A program made the translations under genes and the position numbers. A stretch of 64,000 bases of DNA. Source: Bog-950 sp046329515. Its GTDB lineage: Bacteria; Bacteroidota; Bacteroidia; Chitinophagales; LD1. The stretch spans positions 992,001 to 1,056,000 of the forward strand of contig JAXLUM010000001.1 of assembly GCA_046329515.1 (NCBI GenBank), in the 5' to 3' direction. Shown here one piece after another: positions 60,191-64,000 of the stretch (position 1 is its first letter; each line of letters begins with the position of its first letter). Below the pieces are notes generated by a model that was not told the origin of the DNA, did not search any database, and saw only the letters and a list, made by a program, of their open reading frames with translations.

Positions 60191-61837
60191 ATGAAAAAGA
60201 GTTTTATGGCAAATCTGAAATATGATTTGCCGGCTGGCCTTGTAGTATTTCTTGTAGCCTTGCCATTATGTTTAGGTGTTGCCCTTGCATCGGGTGCACC
60301 GCTTATAGCTGGGCTAATTGCGGGTATTGTTGGCGGTATTGTTATTGGGTTGTTAAGTGGGTCATCGCTTAGCGTAAGCGGCCCTGCTGCAGGGTTAACG
60401 GCAATTGTATTAGTTGCTATCCATCAGTTAGGTAGTTTTCCTGTGTTTTTAACGGCAGTAGTGCTTGCCGGTGTGTTGCAATTATTGCTGGGCCTTGCTC
60501 GCGCGGGTACGGTAGCAGGTTACTTTCCGGGTAATGTTATTAAGGGTATGCTTAGCGCTATTGGCATAATTATAATTATGAACCAGGTGCCGCATGCCCT
60601 TGGTTATGATAAAAATGCCGATGGAGATTTAGCTTTTATTCAGGTGGATGAAGGACACCCCATAGCATCACTTATTGAACCGCTAAAGCATATTGATGCA
60701 GGCGCAACCATTGTGGCCCTTATAAGCATTGGGCTTATAGTTTTATGGGAACAAAAGTTTATGCGCAAGCTGGCCGTAGTGCCGGGGGCGTTAATAGCTG
60801 TTGTGTCGGGCCTTGTATTAAACGAAATATGGAAAGCAACAGGCACTCAATTAGCAATAGGTTCTGAGCATTTGGTTAAGATACCTCTGTTCAGTGACTT
60901 TTCCGCTATTGCCGGTTCGCTAACTTTTCCCGATTTCAGTGCAATAACCAATAAGGCGGTTATAACTACTGCCTTAACCATTGCCGCAGTTGCCAGTATA
61001 GAAACACTTCTGTGTATAGAAGCAGTTGACAAACTTGACCCCAACAAAAGAACAACTTCAGCCAACCGCGAACTAAAAGCGCAGGGTGTAGGCAATATTA
61101 TTTCGGGCCTTTTAGGTGGATTGCCTGTTACTTCGGTTATTGTCCGCAGTTCCGCCAATCTTAATGCAGGGGCCAGGTCTAAAACCTCCACCATTTTTCA
61201 TGGCCTTCTATTATTGGTTTGTGCTTTATCTATTCCGGCACTACTAAATAAAATACCTCTTGCCGCGCTGGCAGCAGTGCTTATTGCTACCGGTTATAAA
61301 CTGGCAAAGCCCGCCATTTTTATTGAAATGTTTAAGAAAGGAAAATACCAATGGGTGCCGTTTGTTGTAACCGTAGTTGCCATAGTATTAACCGATTTAC
61401 TTAAAGGGGTGGGTATTGGAATGGCCGTTAGCGCCCTTGCTATACTATGGGGCAATTTACGGGCTCCGTACTTTTTTCATAAAGAGAAGCACCACGATGG
61501 AGAACTGATTCACATCGAACTGGCGCAGGAAGTAAGTTTTTTAAACAAGGTGAATATCAAGAACACGCTTACGCACTTGCCTGAGAAAAGCCTTGTATGG
61601 ATTGATGCTTCGAGAACAAGTTATATAGACCACGATGTTTTAGAGCTTTTGAAAGAGTTTAAAGAGGTGCAGGCGCCTGATAAAGGTATAGAGCTTTACA
61701 CCACCGGCTTTAAAGAAGTTTACCAGATTGAAAATAACGAGCATGTAATTTCAGAAGAAGTGAAGGATATGCTTGCTGATTTAAAAAACAGGGCAATGCA
61801 ATCTTCAGGGGTGTTAAACCCGCAACAGGCCTTATAA
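60191..61837 (+). CDS. SulP-family anion transporter with STAS-like tail, probable bicarbonate uptake
   Basis: 548 residues. Eleven or twelve helices beginning LPAGLVVFLVALPLCLGVALASGAPLIAGLIAG, with the SulP signature SVSGPAAGLTAIV and the core GGLPVTSVIVRSSAN. The C-terminal 110 residues form a STAS-like domain (SLVWIDASRTSYIDHDVLELLKEF). SulP proteins carry sulfate, bicarbonate or other anions; the carbonic anhydrase 24 bases downstream favours bicarbonate. The last residues are variable. Confidence 0.88.
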   Translation: MKKSFMANLKYDLPAGLVVFLVALPLCLGVALASGAPLIAGLIAGIVGGIVIGLLSGSSLSVSGPAAGLTAIVLVAIHQLGSFPVFLTAVVLAGVLQLLLGLARAGTVAGYFPGNVIKGMLSAIGIIIIMNQVPHALGYDKNADGDLAFIQVDEGHPIASLIEPLKHIDAGATIVALISIGLIVLWEQKFMRKLAVVPGALIAVVSGLVLNEIWKATGTQLAIGSEHLVKIPLFSDFSAIAGSLTFPDFSAITNKAVITTALTIAAVASIETLLCIEAVDKLDPNKRTTSANRELKAQGVGNIISGLLGGLPVTSVIVRSSANLNAGARSKTSTIFHGLLLLVCALSIPALLNKIPLAALAAVLIATGYKLAKPAIFIEMFKKGKYQWVPFVVTVVAIVLTDLLKGVGIGMAVSALAILWGNLRAPYFFHKEKHHDGELIHIELAQEVSFLNKVNIKNTLTHLPEKSLVWIDASRTSYIDHDVLELLKEFKEVQAPDKGIELYTTGFKEVYQIENNEHVISEEVKDMLADLKNRAMQSSGVLNPQQAL

Positions 61838-61861
61838 ATTAACCATTTAAACTTAAGTAAA

Positions 61862-62548
61862 ATGACACTTACCAATAAAGAAATTCAAAAGAGCATGACG
61901 CCTTTAATGGCGCTCGAAATTTTAAAGCAGGGTAATTACCGCTTTGTAAATAACCTTAAAGTAAACCGTAACCTGCTGCAACAGGTAAACGAAACCAAGG
62001 AAGGGCAATATCCCTTCGCAACTATTTTAAGTTGCATTGATTCACGCACATCGGCCGAATTGATTTTTGACCTTGGCCTTGGCGATATTTTTAGTGTGCG
62101 CATTGCGGGCAATATTGTAAATGATGACATACTTGGCAGCATGGAGTTTGCCTGCAAAGTGGCGGGTTCAAAAATTATTGTGGTGCTGGGCCATACTAAT
62201 TGCGGTGCAGTAAAGGGCGTATGCGAGCACGTTGAAATGGGCAATCTTACAGGCTTGCTTCATAAGCTTCAACCGGCATTAAGAAAAACTATGCTTACAG
62301 AAAAAAGCACGAATAACCTTGTTGATGCGGTGGCAGAGAATAACGTACACCTTTCTATTGACATGATTTTGGAGAAGAGCCCGATAATTAAAGAGATGGT
62401 AGAGAAGGGTGAACTGGGAATTGTTGGCGGTATGTACAACATAGAAAGCGGACAAGTGCATTTTTATGAAGAAGACATCCGTATTAAAGAAAAAACAGCT
62501 GAAAGAAAGGCAAGAGAATTAGAGCTTGCCCCAATAATACACAGGTAG
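61862..62548 (+). CDS. Beta-carbonic anhydrase
   Basis: 228 residues. Zinc ligands Cys58 and the Asp60-Arg62 dyad in LSCIDSRTSAEL, then His111 and Cys114 in VLGHTNCGAVKG. A four-ligand type I site. Converts CO2 to bicarbonate in the cytoplasm; with the SulP transporter it should serve carbon fixation or carboxylase supply. Confidence 0.95.
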   Translation: MTLTNKEIQKSMTPLMALEILKQGNYRFVNNLKVNRNLLQQVNETKEGQYPFATILSCIDSRTSAELIFDLGLGDIFSVRIAGNIVNDDILGSMEFACKVAGSKIIVVLGHTNCGAVKGVCEHVEMGNLTGLLHKLQPALRKTMLTEKSTNNLVDAVAENNVHLSIDMILEKSPIIKEMVEKGELGIVGGMYNIESGQVHFYEEDIRIKEKTAERKARELELAPIIHR

Positions 62549-62578
62549 GTTTAGGTTGTCGCTTGGTTTTATGTGTGT

Positions 62579-62611
62579 GCCCTCTTACCGAAAGGAAAGG
62601 GGGCCTTTTTA
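62579..62611 (+). terminator. Terminator after carbonic anhydrase gene
   Basis: 8-bp stem (62579-62586 with 62597-62604), one G-T pair, inner CC-GAAA-GG closing the loop, followed by CTTTTT. Confidence 0.8.
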
Positions 62612-62614
62612 TGC

Positions 62615-63610
62615 TTAAGCTCCAATTAGGTTCTTAAGAATAAGGTAAGAAACACCGCCAACCAGGGCACTGGCAGGTATGGTAAGTATCCAGGCTATAA
62701 CAATGTTACCTGCAATACCCCAACGCACAGCACTAAGGCGCTTGGTCATACCTACACCCATTATGCTACCGGTAATGGTATGTGTGGTTGAAACCGGAAT
62801 TTTAAATTCAGTAACGCCAAACAGGGTTAAGGCACCTGCCGTTTCAGCACAGAAACCTTCAAACGGTTTTAACTGGGTAATTTTTTGACCCATTGTTTTT
62901 ACAATACGCCAACCACCGAAAATGGTGCCCAGGCCCATCGCTGTATAACAGGCAAAAGGTGTCCAAATCGGCAGGCTATCGCCTTTCTTAACGCTACCTG
63001 CAACAAGAAGGGCTGCCCATATAATACCCATGGTTTTTTGTGCATCGTTACCGCCGTGGCCAATAGAAAACAATGCCGAGGAAAGTAACTGTAAGCGGCG
63101 GAAGTAACGGTCAACTTTAGAGGCTGCAAAGTTTTTGCAGATATTAATTACCAATACAGAAATTAAATAAGCTACTACCATGCCTATAACCGGAGCCAGC
63201 GGTATGAACAACAGTGTTTGGGTTATTTTGCCAAGCACAATGGCTTTCATGCCTGCTTTAGCAAAAGCAGCACCTGCAAAACCACCAAGTAAGGCATGTG
63301 ATGAGCTGGAAGGCAAACCCCAAAACCAGGTTAATAGATTCCATACTATGGCGCCTAACAAGCCACCCATTAAAACAGATTGGCTGATAACATCTTCAGC
63401 TACCATTTTCTTTACGGTATCAGCTACGCCATGCTCTTTAAAGAAGAAGAAAGCAACAAAATTGAAAAACGCTGCCCACATAACGGCCTGAAAGGGCGTA
63501 AGTACCCTTGTTGAAACTACCGTAGCTATGGAGTTGGCAGAGTCGTGGAAGCCATTGATAAAATCAAACAGCAATGCAATTACAATAACTAAAACTAAAG
63601 CAGTGGTCAT
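62615..63610 (-). CDS. Low-affinity inorganic phosphate transporter (Pit family)
   Basis: 331 residues with ten or so helices. Repeat signatures: FDFINGFHDSANSIATVVSTRVLTP at the N-terminus and FSIGHGGNDAQKTMG in the middle, with a final PVSTTHTITGSIMGVG. Metal-phosphate or phosphate symporter. Seven bases after the DUF47 gene on the minus strand; together they form a Pit/DUF47 unit distinct from Pst. Confidence 0.95.
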   Translation of the reverse strand: MTTALVLVIVIALLFDFINGFHDSANSIATVVSTRVLTPFQAVMWAAFFNFVAFFFFKEHGVADTVKKMVAEDVISQSVLMGGLLGAIVWNLLTWFWGLPSSSSHALLGGFAGAAFAKAGMKAIVLGKITQTLLFIPLAPVIGMVVAYLISVLVINICKNFAASKVDRYFRRLQLLSSALFSIGHGGNDAQKTMGIIWAALLVAGSVKKGDSLPIWTPFACYTAMGLGTIFGGWRIVKTMGQKITQLKPFEGFCAETAGALTLFGVTEFKIPVSTTHTITGSIMGVGMTKRLSAVRWGIAGNIVIAWILTIPASALVGGVSYLILKNLIGA

Positions 63611-63617
63611 TATAACT

Positions 63618-64000
63618 TTATGAGTTCTTCACTATTATGGTTTCAATAACATTGGCCACGTCTTCGCACTTATCAGTAGCGGTTTCCATATTGGCCAGTA
63701 TCTCTTTTATTTTCAAAATGCGCACGGCATCTTTTTCGTTGTTGAACAGGTCAGCAATAGCGCCGTCAAAAATATCGTCGGCATGGTTTTCTAAACTGTT
63801 TATGCGCACAATGGCTTCGCGTATACGTACTGCGTTGCTCATATCCTTCATGCCTGAAACAGCTACATGAATCTCTTTAGCTGAATGTTCAATAATTTCA
63901 GCAAGCTTTTTCATGGCCAACGAAGTTTCATCAATCTTATACATGTCAAAACGCTTTGATGAGCCATGTATATAATCAACAATATCATCCAAAGCCGAAG
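63618..64000 (-). CDS. DUF47 (PhoU-like) phosphate-transport accessory protein, truncated by window end
   Basis: The C-terminal 127 residues of a DUF47 protein, with the frame open to the edge. Helical PhoU-like bundle with INSLENHADDIFDGAIADLF and MEKxEDVANVIE-like MATDKCEDVANVIETIIVKNS. The family is usually 205-215 residues, so about 80 are missing. It regulates the Pit transporter next to it. Confidence 0.9.
   Translation of the reverse strand, partial: SALDDIVDYIHGSSKRFDMYKIDETSLAMKKLAEIIEHSAKEIHVAVSGMKDMSNAVRIREAIVRINSLENHADDIFDGAIADLFNNEKDAVRILKIKEILANMETATDKCEDVANVIETIIVKNS

Noticed and set aside
1..64000. Insertion sequence, integrase, prophage or CRISPR-Cas
   Set aside because: No transposase, integrase, phage structural or cas gene was found, and no terminal inverted repeats.

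Overview
The window reads as a Bacteroidota chromosome segment, probably from the Chitinophagia/Sphingobacteriia side of the phylum. Evidence: several secreted proteins end in type IX secretion (T9SS) C-terminal domains; one promoter matches the phylum's TTTG / TAnnTTTG pattern; Shine-Dalgarno sequences are weak; and families common in the phylum are present (DUF2851, a LytTR regulator with a Reg_prop-type kinase, SusD-free surface proteins). Neither tRNA-type gene encodes CCA. No insertion sequence, prophage or CRISPR array was seen.

Layout. 0.1-6.5 kb: a DUF1801 protein, a palindromic repeat, then a minus-strand run of an ABC exporter, a ribulose-phosphate-epimerase/CBS fusion, DAHP synthase and PurM. 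6.6-17 kb: an unknown helical protein, a giant T9SS surface protein and groES-groEL. 17-24.4 kb: membrane proteins, YegP-like protein, lipase, acyltransferase, a signal-peptidase homologue that has lost both catalytic residues, and a secreted von Willebrand A protein. 24.4-29 kb: a compact cyanophycin locus (isoaspartyl peptidase, cyanophycinase, cyanophycin synthetase). 29-39.3 kb: cupredoxin and other secreted proteins, NUDIX, methyltransferase, CDF transporter, endonuclease III, FAD oxidoreductase.

40.1-40.6 kb holds the most unusual object: a minus-strand transcription unit with a strong promoter, a 146-nt tRNA-like gene with a 77-nt structured variable region on a leucine-type body but with an Asp-type GTC anticodon loop, then a 40-residue membrane peptide and a terminator. 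40.6-45 kb: Lrp/AsnC regulator and a LytTR two-component pair. 45-52.6 kb: pyrF, TPR, retropepsin-like, PLP enzyme, LRR, DUF2851, PspC and stress proteins, then tRNA-Leu(GAG).

52.6-64 kb is largely about phosphate and inorganic carbon: phoR-phoU-pstB-pstA-pstC-pstS and a phosphate-selective porin on the minus strand, with 11-bp-period direct repeats (candidate Pho boxes) upstream of pstS and of the porin; a SulP transporter and beta-carbonic anhydrase on the plus strand; and a low-affinity Pit transporter with a DUF47 partner running off the end. No stretch over 300 bases is left without a feature.
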